This document shows, piece by piece, positions 14,778-23,570 of a stretch of 64,000 bases of DNA. A model generated the notes under the pieces. The model worked only from the letters and a program-made list of their open reading frames with translations. It searched no databases and was not told the origin of the DNA. Each line of letters starts with the position of its first letter. The first letter of the stretch is position 1. A program made the translations under genes and the position numbers. Source of the stretch: Abyssalbus ytuae (GTDB lineage: Bacteria; Bacteroidota; Bacteroidia; Flavobacteriales; Flavobacteriaceae); the NCBI RefSeq assembly GCF_022807975.1, contig NZ_CP094358.1, forward strand, positions 1,736,001 to 1,800,000, read 5' to 3'.

Positions 14778-17477
14778 ATGGAAAACAATAATCCCTTTCA
14801 AAAGATAACCGACGACAGAAATTTCATCATTGAATGTTATGTGGAAATGTTATCAAGAATAAACGAATATGATGTTATTAAGCTTATAAAAGACAACGAT
14901 TTTTTTGAATCGGACCACAATCATTTAACAAGCGATAAAATTATTCAATCGTTAAGTATTTATTTTCAGTTAATGACCTTGGTTGAAGAAAATGCTGCTA
15001 CCCAATACCGAAGAAAAATGGAGAACCAGGAAAATATTACCTCAATAAGAGGTTCCTGGGCAGAGGCATTTAAACTATGGAAAGAACAAGGCATTACTGA
15101 AGATGAAATGCTGTCAGCAATCTCAGGCACAAATGTGATTCCTGTTCTTACAGCGCATCCAACCGAAGCCAAGAGAGTAACTGTAATTGAAATTCACCGG
15201 GAATTGTATTTGCTCTTAGTGCAAAGAGAAAATACTTCGTTGAGCAATCTTGAACAAGACACAATAAAAGAAAATATTATAAGCCTTTTGGAAAGATGGT
15301 GGAGAACAGGTGAAATTTATCTTGAAAAACCAAGCATTAACGACGAACGCTCCAATATTATACATTATTTGGGCAAAGTTTTTCCGACAGTATTAGAAAA
15401 AAGTGACCAGCAGCTCAAGAGTTCCTGGATTGAAATGGGTTTAACCCCCGATAAGATTAAAAATCCTGATGTTTTTCCTAAAATTAATTTTGGTAGTTGG
15501 GTAGGTGGAGATAGAGACGGGCATCCGTTTGTAACCCCACGTATTACCCAGGAAACCTTATTACTCCACAGAAAAACTTCACTTTTACTAATTAAAAAAC
15601 AATTAGTGAATTTAATTATCAGAATTTCCATTTCTGCTCTTTCAAATCCTGTTCCGTATTTATTATCAGAAGCTATTGAGAAAAAATCTAAAGCATTAGG
15701 CATTAAAGGAGAAAATGCAGTAAAAAGAAATCCTTATGAACCCTGGAGACAATATGTAAGCTTATTGGTTGCCAAATTAGAAAATACTATTTCCAACGAT
15801 TTTTCAGACTCCTATTCGCATTACAAATCAAGTAAAGACCTTCAGGATGACCTTAAATTTTTAAGAGATATTCTTATTGATAACGGAATGAAAGGCATTG
15901 CAGAAGATTTACTTTTTCCAATTGAACGAACGGTAAAATGTTTCGGTTTTCATTTGGCTAAGTTAGATATAAGGCAAAACAGCACTTTTCATGATAAAGC
16001 CATTTCGCAAATTTTAAAAACAAATGGTGAAAAAGATTTTGATTTTGAAAATTGGAACGAAGAAAAACGAGTTAGCTATTTAAACAAAGTTTTAGACAGC
16101 AATACGCCCATTACAGATGTTACAGTTTCATACGGAGCAGAAGCCGATAATGTTTTAGACTGCTACCGGGTGGTCCGACACTATATTAATCAGTATGGTT
16201 CAGACGGAATTGGTTCATTCATTATTAGTATGACCCATAACTTAAGTGATTTGCTGGTTGTATATCTGTTGATGAAAGAAACACAATTGCTTAATACCAA
16301 TATCAGGGTAGTTCCACTTTTAGAAACCATTGAAGACCTGCATGATGGCACAACAATTTTAAAAAAATTCCTCCAACATCCTGTTACAAAAGAAAGAGCA
16401 TCAAAACTAGCTTATAAACAAGAAGTTATGTTGGGTTATAGCGACAGCAATAAAGACGGAGGAACTATTGCAAGCAAATGGAACTTATTTAAAGCCGAAC
16501 AAGAACTTTCGGAAGTAGGAAGAAAAAACGACATCAAAGTTTACTTTTTTCATGGAACAGGCGGAACCATTAGCAGGGGCGGTGGCAAATACCATCGTTT
16601 TTTAGAAAGTATGCCTGTAAATACAGTTAGCGGAACCATCAAAATAACTATTCAGGGAGAAACCGTTGCACAACAATTTGGCAACCCACTTACCGCTACA
16701 TACAACCTCAATGCATTAGCTTCCGGGGTAGCCAGGCAAACTCTTTTAAGTAAAAGTAAGGCAGGTAAAAATCCGTATCCTTTTGAAACGATGGAATTTT
16801 TGTCCCAAAAATCATATCAGCATCATCGAAATTTAATAGAAACTCCCGGGTTTATTAATTTTTATAGTAAAGCTACCTGTATAGATGTTCTTGAAAGAAG
16901 TAAAATCGGGTCCAGGCCAGCCAGACGAACAGGTACACGAACTCTTAGTGATCTAAGAGCCATACCCTGGGTGTTTAGCTGGAATCTTTCCCGAATTACC
17001 ATTACAGGGTGGTATGGCCTTGGGGAATCTTTAAAAACATTAAAAACTGAAAAACCAGAAGCCTTCGAAGGTTTAAAGAAAAGTATTAATGATTGGACTT
17101 TCTTTAAGTTTTTAATTATTCAAACCGAAACGAATCTTATCCAGTCAAATACCGAAATGATGAACCTTTATGCCAATTTAGATGAAAATACAGGTGAAAG
17201 AGAAGTGTTTATGGATAAAATCCTAACCGATTTCGAAAACGGAATTAACTTAATTGCAGAACTTTTTGGTGAGCAGGCAGCAACCAGACGAGAAGGACAA
17301 TACGACAATCTAAAATGGAGAAACGATAAATTAAAAGTATTGCATCAATTACATATCAGGTACCTGAAACAATGGAGAGATATAACCGATGAAAATAGTA
17401 CCGAAAAAGAAAAAATATTAACCAAGCTACTTAGCCTCATTAACTCACTATCCAGTGGCCTGAAAAACACAGGATAA
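14778..17477 (+). CDS. ppc: Phosphoenolpyruvate carboxylase
   Basis: This 899-residue PEP carboxylase adds bicarbonate to PEP, giving oxaloacetate for the TCA cycle. Catalytic His127 lies in VLTAHPTEAKR. Further signatures are GSWVGGDRDGHP, MLGYSDSNKDGG, FFHGTGGTISRGGG and the C-terminal SRPARR region. Length is normal for bacterial Ppc. It begins 45 bases after the RidA-like gene and is followed by a decayed short frame. A core metabolic gene inside a run of small accessory genes is unusual. Confidence 0.95.
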   Translation: MENNNPFQKITDDRNFIIECYVEMLSRINEYDVIKLIKDNDFFESDHNHLTSDKIIQSLSIYFQLMTLVEENAATQYRRKMENQENITSIRGSWAEAFKLWKEQGITEDEMLSAISGTNVIPVLTAHPTEAKRVTVIEIHRELYLLLVQRENTSLSNLEQDTIKENIISLLERWWRTGEIYLEKPSINDERSNIIHYLGKVFPTVLEKSDQQLKSSWIEMGLTPDKIKNPDVFPKINFGSWVGGDRDGHPFVTPRITQETLLLHRKTSLLLIKKQLVNLIIRISISALSNPVPYLLSEAIEKKSKALGIKGENAVKRNPYEPWRQYVSLLVAKLENTISNDFSDSYSHYKSSKDLQDDLKFLRDILIDNGMKGIAEDLLFPIERTVKCFGFHLAKLDIRQNSTFHDKAISQILKTNGEKDFDFENWNEEKRVSYLNKVLDSNTPITDVTVSYGAEADNVLDCYRVVRHYINQYGSDGIGSFIISMTHNLSDLLVVYLLMKETQLLNTNIRVVPLLETIEDLHDGTTILKKFLQHPVTKERASKLAYKQEVMLGYSDSNKDGGTIASKWNLFKAEQELSEVGRKNDIKVYFFHGTGGTISRGGGKYHRFLESMPVNTVSGTIKITIQGETVAQQFGNPLTATYNLNALASGVARQTLLSKSKAGKNPYPFETMEFLSQKSYQHHRNLIETPGFINFYSKATCIDVLERSKIGSRPARRTGTRTLSDLRAIPWVFSWNLSRITITGWYGLGESLKTLKTEKPEAFEGLKKSINDWTFFKFLIIQTETNLIQSNTEMMNLYANLDENTGEREVFMDKILTDFENGINLIAELFGEQAATRREGQYDNLKWRNDKLKVLHQLHIRYLKQWRDITDENSTEKEKILTKLLSLINSLSSGLKNTG

Positions 17478-17500
17478 AAAATTATTTATAATTCAAAGTA

Positions 17501-17647
17501 ATGGTTACACAGCAAAAGCAAGGTATTACCAATACCCAAAACGAGCAGCAACAATGCTATTAATTAGGCAAAGCAGTTCGTGTACACGAAATTCTTGCTT
17601 TTGACAATGCCAGAGCCATTGTACGTAATTTAAAAACCGATGAGTAA
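17501..17647 (+). pseudogene. Decayed short open frame interrupted by an in-frame stop
   Basis: A 49-codon frame starts ATG at 17501, is broken by TAA at 17561-17563, and then reads on cleanly as LGKAVRVHEILAFDNA..RNLKTDE to a TAA at 17645-17647. The final stop overlaps the ATG of the next gene (ATGAGTAA), as expected for a once-coupled gene pair. I do not recognise the family. It may instead be chance; the protein-like second half and the overlap are the only support. Confidence 0.35.
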
Positions 17648-18068
17648 TATAGAGATAATAACAAATCCGGAAGTTGAAGTGGTTTTCAATAATTACCCGG
17701 ATTCCGTTCGGAATAAAATGTTATATCTTCGAAATTTACTCATCGAAACGGCAAAAGAAAATGACCAAATAACAAAATTGGAAGAAACTCTTAAATGGGG
17801 AGAACCGAGTTATCTGACCAAAATAGGAAGTACAATCAGAATGGATTGGAAACAAAAATCTCCTGAGCATTATGCAATGTATTTTCAATGTACAAGTAGA
17901 TTGGTGGAGACTTTCAAAATGATATTTAAAAATAAATTTAATTTTGAGGGAAATAGAGCAATCGTGTTTGGATTAAACAATGAAATTCCGACAGCAGAAC
18001 TTAAACATTGTATAAGAGCTGCACTAACCTACCATAAAGTAAAACATTTACCCACTTTGGGAATATAA
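17640..18068 (+). CDS. DUF1801 (YdhG-like) domain protein
   Basis: This 142-residue protein has the DUF1801 pattern: VFNNYPDSVRNKMLYLRNLLIETA, then ETLKWGEPSYLTK..GSTIRMDWK and YAMYFQC. The family is small, cytoplasmic and of unknown function (YdhG/YjbR-like fold). The start overlaps the end of a decayed upstream frame. Downstream, 18069-18211 is a non-coding spacer with an ACATACCAATGTAT-like motif and CCGGAATTGCGAATG. It is one of the single-gene units of this region. Confidence 0.85.
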   Translation: MSNIEIITNPEVEVVFNNYPDSVRNKMLYLRNLLIETAKENDQITKLEETLKWGEPSYLTKIGSTIRMDWKQKSPEHYAMYFQCTSRLVETFKMIFKNKFNFEGNRAIVFGLNNEIPTAELKHCIRAALTYHKVKHLPTLGI

Positions 18069-18211
18069 AAATAAAAAAACACATACCAATGTATCCCCTA
18101 TTATCGTAATATCCGGAATTGCGAATGTGTGTTAATCAGAAATTTACTAACTTAAAACCTCCAACTAATGGCTATACAAGGAGGCCATTACCAAAAATTT
18201 AAATAAAACCT

Positions 18212-18664
18212 ATGAAAAAAGGAGTTATAATAACAATCATTGGAGTTATAATTATCGGAGTTGCTTATTACAGCTTCGAAATGTTTGACTTTACAAAAGG
18301 AGAGAAAGAAGAAACTCAAAAAGGTGAGACTGAACCGGAACAAAAACCTGAAACAAAACTGACGGAATTTAAAAACGGACGGTGGATAAGTACAACTGAT
18401 TCTCTTTCCGGAATAGAAATAAAAGACGGAAAATGGATTATGTTTTACAAAGGAATGAAAACAGATTCTTCTGACATTTATAATTTTAAAATACAAAGAA
18501 AGTATATCAATGAATCAGGGACCAAGCATAAACCTTTCGAATTTCTTACTATCACAAATCATTCTGATACTTTAGAGTACTCCATTCTTGAATATAGTAA
18601 TGAATTATTAAGTTTGAGTTATATTCCAAGAGGTAACACTCTAAATTATAAACCTGAAAAATAA
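18212..18664 (+). CDS. Hypothetical membrane-anchored protein
   Basis: This 150-residue protein has one N-terminal membrane helix (about 4-22, VIITIIGVIIIGVAYYSF), a highly charged Glu/Lys linker (28-52) and a C-terminal beta-rich domain with repeated WI/WIM strands (GRWISTTDSLSGIEIKDGKW). The domain is probably periplasmic and resembles a small lipocalin-like sandwich, but I do not recognise the family. It is flanked on both sides by 140-170 bp non-coding spacers with shared motifs. Confidence 0.75.
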   Translation: MKKGVIITIIGVIIIGVAYYSFEMFDFTKGEKEETQKGETEPEQKPETKLTEFKNGRWISTTDSLSGIEIKDGKWIMFYKGMKTDSSDIYNFKIQRKYINESGTKHKPFEFLTITNHSDTLEYSILEYSNELLSLSYIPRGNTLNYKPEK

Positions 18665-18830
18665 AAACCTTTAGTGATAATTTATAACTGCTATTACAGG
18701 GCTACTGGGGTATGACCGAATCTTAACCCATCCCCGGAATTGCTGACGCCTGTTCTTAACCGAAAAACATTAATTTTAAACCTATAACTAACTTTTATAT
18801 GACACCGACAGCTCGCATTTAAGAATAACC

Positions 18831-19532
18831 ATGAAAAAAATAAGAATTAAAAATTGGGGAAAATACGGATTTGAATTTCTGTCTATTTTTATTGCGGTCA
18901 TTTCTGCATTTGCTTTAAATAACTGGAATGATAACAGAAAAGACAATAACGCTGAACAAAAAATATTAATTGAGATAAAAAACGGTTTGGAAAAAGACCT
19001 TGAAGACTTAAAAATCAACATCAACGGTCATAAAAGAGGAATCAGAGCTTGTCAGTTTTGGAGGGATATTGTACAAAACAATGAGGTAACTGTTGATTCG
19101 TTACAATTGAGATTTATTGAATTGACCAGAGATTTTACATCATTACAAAACAATTCCGGCTACGAGACATTAAAATCAAAAGGTTTAGAATTAATCGAAA
19201 ATGATTCTTTAAGATCACAACTAATCGCTTTATATGAATATGATTATTACACTCTAAGAAAACTTGAAGAAGAATATGAGGAAATGCAATATCAAAAAAA
19301 TTATTTTAAAGAAATTAATGATGTTTTAGCACCAAATTTTGTTTTTGATAAAAAAGGAAACCTGATAAACATTGAAACTCCGGTTAAACTAGATAAAAAA
19401 CATAAGAATATTTTAATGAGTTACCTTATGAAAATGGAATTAAACAGAAAAATGGTTTTGATATTTTATCAAAGAACAGAAGAAAAAATTAAAAGCATAG
19501 AAATACAAATTGAAAAAAACATAAAACGGTAA
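18831..19532 (+). CDS. DUF6090-family membrane protein
   Basis: This 233-residue protein has a basic start, one membrane helix (about 12-32, FEFLSIFIAVISAFALNNW) followed by NDNRKDNNAEQKILIEIKNGLEKDL, and then long helical, charged segments likely to form a coiled coil. The helix plus NNWND...R...E pattern is the hallmark of the Bacteroidota family DUF6090. Function unknown. It is another isolated, same-strand gene in the run from 14 to 22 kb. Confidence 0.8.
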   Translation: MKKIRIKNWGKYGFEFLSIFIAVISAFALNNWNDNRKDNNAEQKILIEIKNGLEKDLEDLKININGHKRGIRACQFWRDIVQNNEVTVDSLQLRFIELTRDFTSLQNNSGYETLKSKGLELIENDSLRSQLIALYEYDYYTLRKLEEEYEEMQYQKNYFKEINDVLAPNFVFDKKGNLINIETPVKLDKKHKNILMSYLMKMELNRKMVLIFYQRTEEKIKSIEIQIEKNIKR

Positions 19533-19734
19533 TTACTCAAAGTATCCGCAATTAAAGTAGCATCCGAAGTTGTTAAATAACAGTTTTATTTAGTAACTCA
19601 ACCACGCTACAAACCATATAAATATAAAGTGGTGTAGCATATGCCGACATAAATGACGCAGAAATGACGTATTAAAGACACAAGAGAAATGCTGGAACTC
19701 AGAATACTTTTACATCAAATTAAAATCATATAAA

Positions 19735-20331
19735 ATGAATAATTTGAATTTATCACAAAGAATAAAAAGTTTAAGAATTAAAAAAGGCTTGACTCAGGAA
19801 TCATTAGCGGAGAATTCAGGGTTGAGTTTAAGAACTATTCAACGAATTGAAAACAATGAAACCGAACCCAGAGGAGGTTCTTTAAAACGATTGGCACTTG
19901 CATTAAATACTACCCCTGATGAAATTATTGACTGGAAAAAACAGGAAGATAAAGGATATCTAACTTTAATGAGCTTATCAGCGCTTGGTTTTTTATTCTT
20001 TCCCATATTAGGAGTAGTTATTCCTTTGGCTTTTTGGATACTCAAAAAAGATAAATTGAAAAATGTAAATGAGCTTGGTAAGTCTATTTTGAATTTTGAA
20101 ATAACTTGGTTAATTCTCCTTTTCTTATATTTTATTTTTGTGTTTTCAGGACTATTAGGTGTAATAATGAAATATATTAATCCGGAGAACAACGCCACCA
20201 CCCTATTAAAAATTTATACCCCTATTATTCTATTATATGTCTATAATTTTATCATCATTATCCGGAATGCCTTTAAAGTCTCAACAAACAAAAGAACCAA
20301 ATATCTCCCGGCATTTAGAATATTAAGATAA
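19735..20331 (+). CDS. XRE-type HTH protein with C-terminal membrane domain
   Basis: This 198-residue protein has an N-terminal Xre/Cro helix-turn-helix (about 6-62: LSQRIKSLRIKKGLTQESLA...LSLRTIQRIENNETEPRG) and a C-terminal DUF4870-like part with three to four membrane helices (about 75-100, 118-142, 155-178). It is likely a membrane-tethered DNA-binding protein; its targets are not evident. It is a stand-alone gene with a 200-bp spacer upstream containing TTAGTAACTCAACCACGC. Confidence 0.85.
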   Translation: MNNLNLSQRIKSLRIKKGLTQESLAENSGLSLRTIQRIENNETEPRGGSLKRLALALNTTPDEIIDWKKQEDKGYLTLMSLSALGFLFFPILGVVIPLAFWILKKDKLKNVNELGKSILNFEITWLILLFLYFIFVFSGLLGVIMKYINPENNATTLLKIYTPIILLYVYNFIIIIRNAFKVSTNKRTKYLPAFRILR

Positions 20332-20403
20332 AGATACGCCATACAGCAATGGCTTTAGTTCATTACAGCTGAAATTCCCAATCGGTATTTCCTTGTAATT
20401 TGC

Positions 20404-20411
20404 TATCTTCG
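20404..20411 (+). promoter_or_regulatory. Possible -7 box of the broken outer-membrane gene
   Basis: TATCTTCG matches TAnnTTTG at seven of eight positions, about 70 bases before the ATG at 20480. The surrounding CTTGTAATTTGCTATCTTCGAT resembles CTTGCAACTTTGTTATCTTTGAT before the RidA-like gene. Confidence 0.3.
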
Positions 20412-20479
20412 ATATACAGTGAAAAATGCTTGCCGATTTTCATGCAACAAACCTATCATCCCATATCTTGCAACACATT

Positions 20480-20894
20480 ATGAGAAAAAACCTGATATTA
20501 TTAATGCTCATTTTTGTTTCAAATTTAACTGAAGCGCAATTTATAAAAGAAAAACTGATAAATGCTCAAATTGGATATGGACTCAGTGTTCCATATAACA
20601 GCCTTAATGAAATTGCTGATGATCGCTTTTTTGCCCAAGGAGAATTAACTTCCTGGGTTGAATTTAGACCTTATGCGGGTTTAATTTTGACCAACTCAAA
20701 CGGAAAAGATATAAATAACAATCCGACTGATGAAAAAGCGGAATTATTTATCATATACCTTTTTCATTTGGACTAGAATTGGGAAAAATAATAATGTGGA
20801 TTTAGGACTTGCTTATTACTTTCAACCATCTGTTGAACAATTTGCGGGAGCTTTTGCCATAGGAATTACATTTCCGTTAAATAATAAAGAATAA
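20480..20894 (+). pseudogene. Outer-membrane beta-barrel protein gene with two frameshifts
   Basis: The start at 20480 gives a good signal peptide (KNLILLMLIFVSNLTEAQF) and a barrel-like beginning (NAQIGYGLSVPYNS). The first frame stops at 20774-20776. A second frame entered near 20750 reads IPFSFGLELGK. A third frame entered at the A run near 20790 reads NNNVDLGLAYYFQPSVEQ and ends AFAIGITFPLNNKE with a stop at 20892-20894. Joined together they form one continuous porin-like small barrel. Two shifts so close suggest real decay, although base-calling errors in the A run cannot be excluded. Confidence 0.75.
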
Positions 20895-20895
20895 A

Positions 20896-21501
20896 ATGAA
20901 CAACCATATGAAAGTTGGTATCTTGCTTTTTGAAGACTTTGAAACTTTAGATGTTTTTGGACCTGTTGAAATTCTTGGCAGGCTTAAAGAACATTATCAA
21001 ATTGATTTTTTTTCGGCACCAGGCGGGGTAATAAAGAATTATCACGGAGTTGCTATTAATACCAAAAAACTTGAACTCATATCCGAGGGTGTAAATATTT
21101 TTATTATCCCGGGAGGACCGGGAACAAGAAAAGAGGTCAATAACAAATATCTTATAGAAATCATTAAGCAAATCTCCGCATCAAGCAAATATGTTTTAAC
21201 CGTTTGTACCGGAAGTGCATTACTTGCAAAAACCGGACTGTTAAACAACCGAATTGCAACTTCAAATAAAAGAGCTTTTGACTGGGTGATTACCAATGGA
21301 GAGAAAGTCAAATGGATTAGAAAAGCACGTTGGACCATTGACGATAAATATTACACCTCCTCCGGAGTAAGCGCAGGAATGGATATGACCTTAGGGTTTT
21401 TAGCACAACTACATGGAATTGAATTTGCCAGGAAAGTAGCTTTTCACATAGAATATAATTGGCAGGAAGACAAAAGTGAAGATAACTTTAGCCAACAATA
21501 A
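20896..21501 (+). CDS. DJ-1/PfpI (ThiJ) family protein
   Basis: This 201-residue protein of the DJ-1/PfpI class I glutaminase-like superfamily has the opening VGILLFEDFETLDVFGPVEIL, the IIPGGPGT loop and a nucleophile-elbow Cys104 in LTVCTGSALLAKTGLL. It resembles isonitrile-hydratase-like and AraC-N-terminal-like members without a DNA-binding domain. The start is at 20896, two bases after the stop of the broken barrel gene; Met5 (20908) is an equally good start. Substrate unknown. Confidence 0.88.
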   Translation: MNNHMKVGILLFEDFETLDVFGPVEILGRLKEHYQIDFFSAPGGVIKNYHGVAINTKKLELISEGVNIFIIPGGPGTRKEVNNKYLIEIIKQISASSKYVLTVCTGSALLAKTGLLNNRIATSNKRAFDWVITNGEKVKWIRKARWTIDDKYYTSSGVSAGMDMTLGFLAQLHGIEFARKVAFHIEYNWQEDKSEDNFSQQ

Positions 21502-21507
21502 AAATTA

Positions 21508-21530
21508 CCAGTAACCACAATGGCTATATT
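21508..21530. repeat. Recurrent spacer motif
   Basis: CACAATGGCTATATTAATT just after the DJ-1 gene resembles the CAGCAATGGCTTTAG motif at 20344 and CTAATGGCTATACAAGG at 18163. The same spacer holds TTAGTAACTCAATCACGC (about 21593-21614), also seen at about 19588-19606. Confidence 0.4.
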
Positions 21531-21660
21531 AATTCCTTCTAATTCTCCCTCAAAAAATTCTCCGGCTCAACTATTGCCGGTTTTTATTTAGTAAATTAGT
21601 AACTCAATCACGCAAAAAACCAGACACAAATATATTAACTACCCTTTCGAAAACCAGTAT

Positions 21661-22197
21661 ATGACTAAAAGAGATTTATTTAGAGTTTTAATAAAAGTTT
21701 TTGCTCTTTATTCAATAATTCTGACTGTTTTTAGTTGGATTCCGTCTAATTTTATTTATACCTTTTACAAATTAGAATTAATCCCCGTTTTAGCTACATT
21801 GGGATTTACAGCTTTGGCATTTTTAATTTATTACATATTGATAAAAAAAACTGATCAAATAATTGATTTTATAAAACTTGACAAAGGATTTGACAATCCT
21901 GATTTAGAGCTTGGAAACTTGGGGACTGATAAAATTCTAATGCTGGGAATTATATTAGTTGGCGGGCTTTTATTTATTACGAATTTAGCTGACTTCATTC
22001 AGTATTCTTTTCTAGCTTTCACAAAGGAAGTTCAAAAAGGCGGACTGAATAACATTCTGAATAATAGTTTTGGAACAACAACCGATTACTTTAATTGGAC
22101 ATTTTCCGGAATAAATATATTAATCGGATATTTATTGTTGACTAATTATGACATAGTTGTGAAATGGCTGAATCGGAAAGAAAAAAATGTTGGGTAA
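21661..22197 (+). CDS. Hypothetical four-helix membrane protein
   Basis: This 178-residue protein has four likely membrane helices (about 10-28, 40-61, 92-115 and 148-166). Loops are short and charged. I recognise no family. It is the last intact gene of the same-strand run, followed by a truncated antitoxin-like fragment and tRNA-Asp. Confidence 0.75.
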   Translation: MTKRDLFRVLIKVFALYSIILTVFSWIPSNFIYTFYKLELIPVLATLGFTALAFLIYYILIKKTDQIIDFIKLDKGFDNPDLELGNLGTDKILMLGIILVGGLLFITNLADFIQYSFLAFTKEVQKGGLNNILNNSFGTTTDYFNWTFSGINILIGYLLLTNYDIVVKWLNRKEKNVG

Positions 22198-22256
22198 CCA
22201 TATGTATAATTCAATAGTTATCTACTCTGGAAGATATTTCAATAATTGAAAAAATA

Positions 22257-22342
22257 ATGAAATTGAGAAAACCTGAGAAAACTGACTGGTGGGATGAAAT
22301 TTCTAATGCTGAAAAAAGCTCTTTAGAGAAAGGAATCCAAGA
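22257..22342 (+). pseudogene. Truncated antitoxin-like fragment
   Basis: The fragment reads KLRKPEKTDWWDEISNAEK then SSLEKGIQE and then loses homology exactly where AGCCAATACAACACAC begins. The WWDEIS..EK.S.EKG.QE pattern resembles the C-terminal part of small Bacteroidota addiction-module antitoxins, which normally continue to an H-S-E...Y..WL end that is missing here. Its N-terminal part is missing too. The frame runs on into the tRNA gene, which cannot be coding. The family assignment is from memory. Confidence 0.4.
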
Positions 22343-22357
22343 GCCAATACAACACAC
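22342..22357. repeat. Recurrent spacer motif at the right edge of the array
   Basis: AGCCAATACAACACAC differs from the copy at 14742-14757 at two of sixteen bases. It truncates the antitoxin-like fragment. Confidence 0.45.
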
Positions 22358-22367
22358 CACCAAAAAC

Positions 22368-22403
22368 AAAAAAACCCTCACATATAGTGTGAAGGGTTTT
22401 TTA
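22368..22403 (-). terminator. Bidirectional-looking terminator downstream of tRNA-Asp
   Basis: ACCCTCACA pairs with TGTGAAGGGT (one bulged A) and is flanked by A7 and T6. For the leftward tRNA transcript this is a well-placed intrinsic terminator, starting 6 bases after the tRNA 3' end. Confidence 0.85.
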
Positions 22404-22408
22404 TTAAG

Positions 22409-22482
22409 CGGTCTGGACGGGACTCGAACCCGCGACCCCCTGCGTGACAGGCAGGTATTCTAACCAACTGAACTACCAGACC
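22409..22482 (-). tRNA. tRNA-Asp (GTC)
   Basis: The minus strand folds as a standard cloverleaf. The acceptor is GGTCTGG with CCAGACC, the D arm holds AGTTGGTTAGA, the anticodon arm is CCTGC-CTGTCAC-GCAGG with anticodon GTC, the T arm is GCGGG-TTCGAGT-CCCGT, and the discriminator is G, as expected for Asp. CCA is not encoded. It is transcribed leftward from a promoter at 22501-22508. Confidence 0.97.
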
Positions 22483-22500
22483 ATTGCCTAATTGCGGATG

Positions 22501-22508
22501 CAAATATA
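22501..22508 (-). promoter_or_regulatory. tRNA-Asp promoter -7 box
   Basis: On the minus strand TATATTTG matches TAnnTTTG exactly. A TTG lies 20 bases upstream within CATTTGTG, matching the flavobacterial TTG-N17-23-TAnnTTTG layout. It sits 18 bases before the tRNA 5' end. Confidence 0.75.
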
Positions 22509-22607
22509 CAGTCCTTTTTTAATATCACAAATGTTTTTTGAAAAAAAATCAATTATTCTTTCTTTCCCTAAATTTCCTGCCTCATTACACCCTCTTTACC
22601 CTGTATT

Positions 22608-23570
22608 TTAGTCCAACAATCTGCTCCTGCCCTTTTCCAGTATTTCAACAATTCTTTCTTTTAAACTTTCAGGCTCCACTATAGTGGCATAATCGGCAAA
22701 CATTAAATACCAACGCGGAAAACCCTGTTCGGCATCCGTAGTAAGAAATGTCATTTCTACCTGGTCGTTTTTAATTTTTTCAGATACAAAACCATAATAC
22801 TTCCTTCCGCTGCCCAGGTATCTCACTATCTTTTTATCCACTAAAATTTTAATCCGGGTTTTAGGTTTGTTCTCATATTTAGGGCGGTGCTCCTCTATGG
22901 TACCGTGCTGCCGGATAAAACTTTCTGCAGTTCGTTTAATATCCAAAATACGGTCGGTACGAAACTGCCGGTAATCACTTCTTAAATGACAATACCCCAA
23001 TACATACCAGTAGTTATTTTCGTGAAAAATACCTACCGGCTCTATATTCCTTTCACTGGGGTTTTCCGATTCTACCGACTGATATTTTAAAAACACCTGT
23101 TTTCTTTCGGCTATACTTTCCAGGAGTATAGCCAAAGCATCATGTATATTATCATTAAAAAGAATATTGGCAGGGCTTACTACAATCTGAGATTCAAGCG
23201 TATCTATCCAGTCTTTTTCCCTTCCTCTTAAAACAGACTTTATTTTATACATGGCCGATTCGTAATACAATCCCAGGGACCTGTCGGTAAATTTTTGCAT
23301 AAGCTTTTCGGCAGCCACAAAACTACCTGCCTCCTCCCGTGTAAACATTACCGGGGGCAGCCGGTAGCCTTCCATAATAGAATAACCTGTACCTGCCTCA
23401 CTGTATATAGGTACGCCGGCAGACTCAAGCGTGCGGATGTCGCGGTAAACAGTACGGAGGCTTACCTGGAAACGATCGGCAAGATCCCTTGCTTTTACCA
23501 CCTTTTTAGATTGTAACTGTATAAGTATGGCTACAATTCTGTCAAAACGCTTTATCGTATCAATACTCAT
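22608..23570 (-). CDS. WYL-domain transcriptional regulator (YafY type)
   Basis: This 320-residue DNA-binding protein has an N-terminal HTH_11 winged helix (about 5-60: IVAILIQLQSKKVVKARDLA..VSLRTVYRDIRTLESAGVP), a middle GYRLPPVMFTREEA segment and a C-terminal WYL domain (about 150-230; NYWYVLGYCHLR..YRQFRTDRI) plus a WCX tail. The frame is open for 61 codons further upstream, but that stretch is not protein-like and the ATG at 23570 starts directly before the helix-turn-helix. It is divergent from the DinB gene and may control it (inference). Confidence 0.9.
   Translation of the reverse strand: MSIDTIKRFDRIVAILIQLQSKKVVKARDLADRFQVSLRTVYRDIRTLESAGVPIYSEAGTGYSIMEGYRLPPVMFTREEAGSFVAAEKLMQKFTDRSLGLYYESAMYKIKSVLRGREKDWIDTLESQIVVSPANILFNDNIHDALAILLESIAERKQVFLKYQSVESENPSERNIEPVGIFHENNYWYVLGYCHLRSDYRQFRTDRILDIKRTAESFIRQHGTIEEHRPKYENKPKTRIKILVDKKIVRYLGSGRKYYGFVSEKIKNDQVEMTFLTTDAEQGFPRWYLMFADYATIVEPESLKERIVEILEKGRSRLLD

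Noticed and set aside
22343-22463. C-terminal half of a 68-codon rightward frame (SGLDGTRTRDPLRDRQVF)
   Set aside because: This peptide is the classic false translation of the antisense of a tRNA; it lies on tRNA-Asp.
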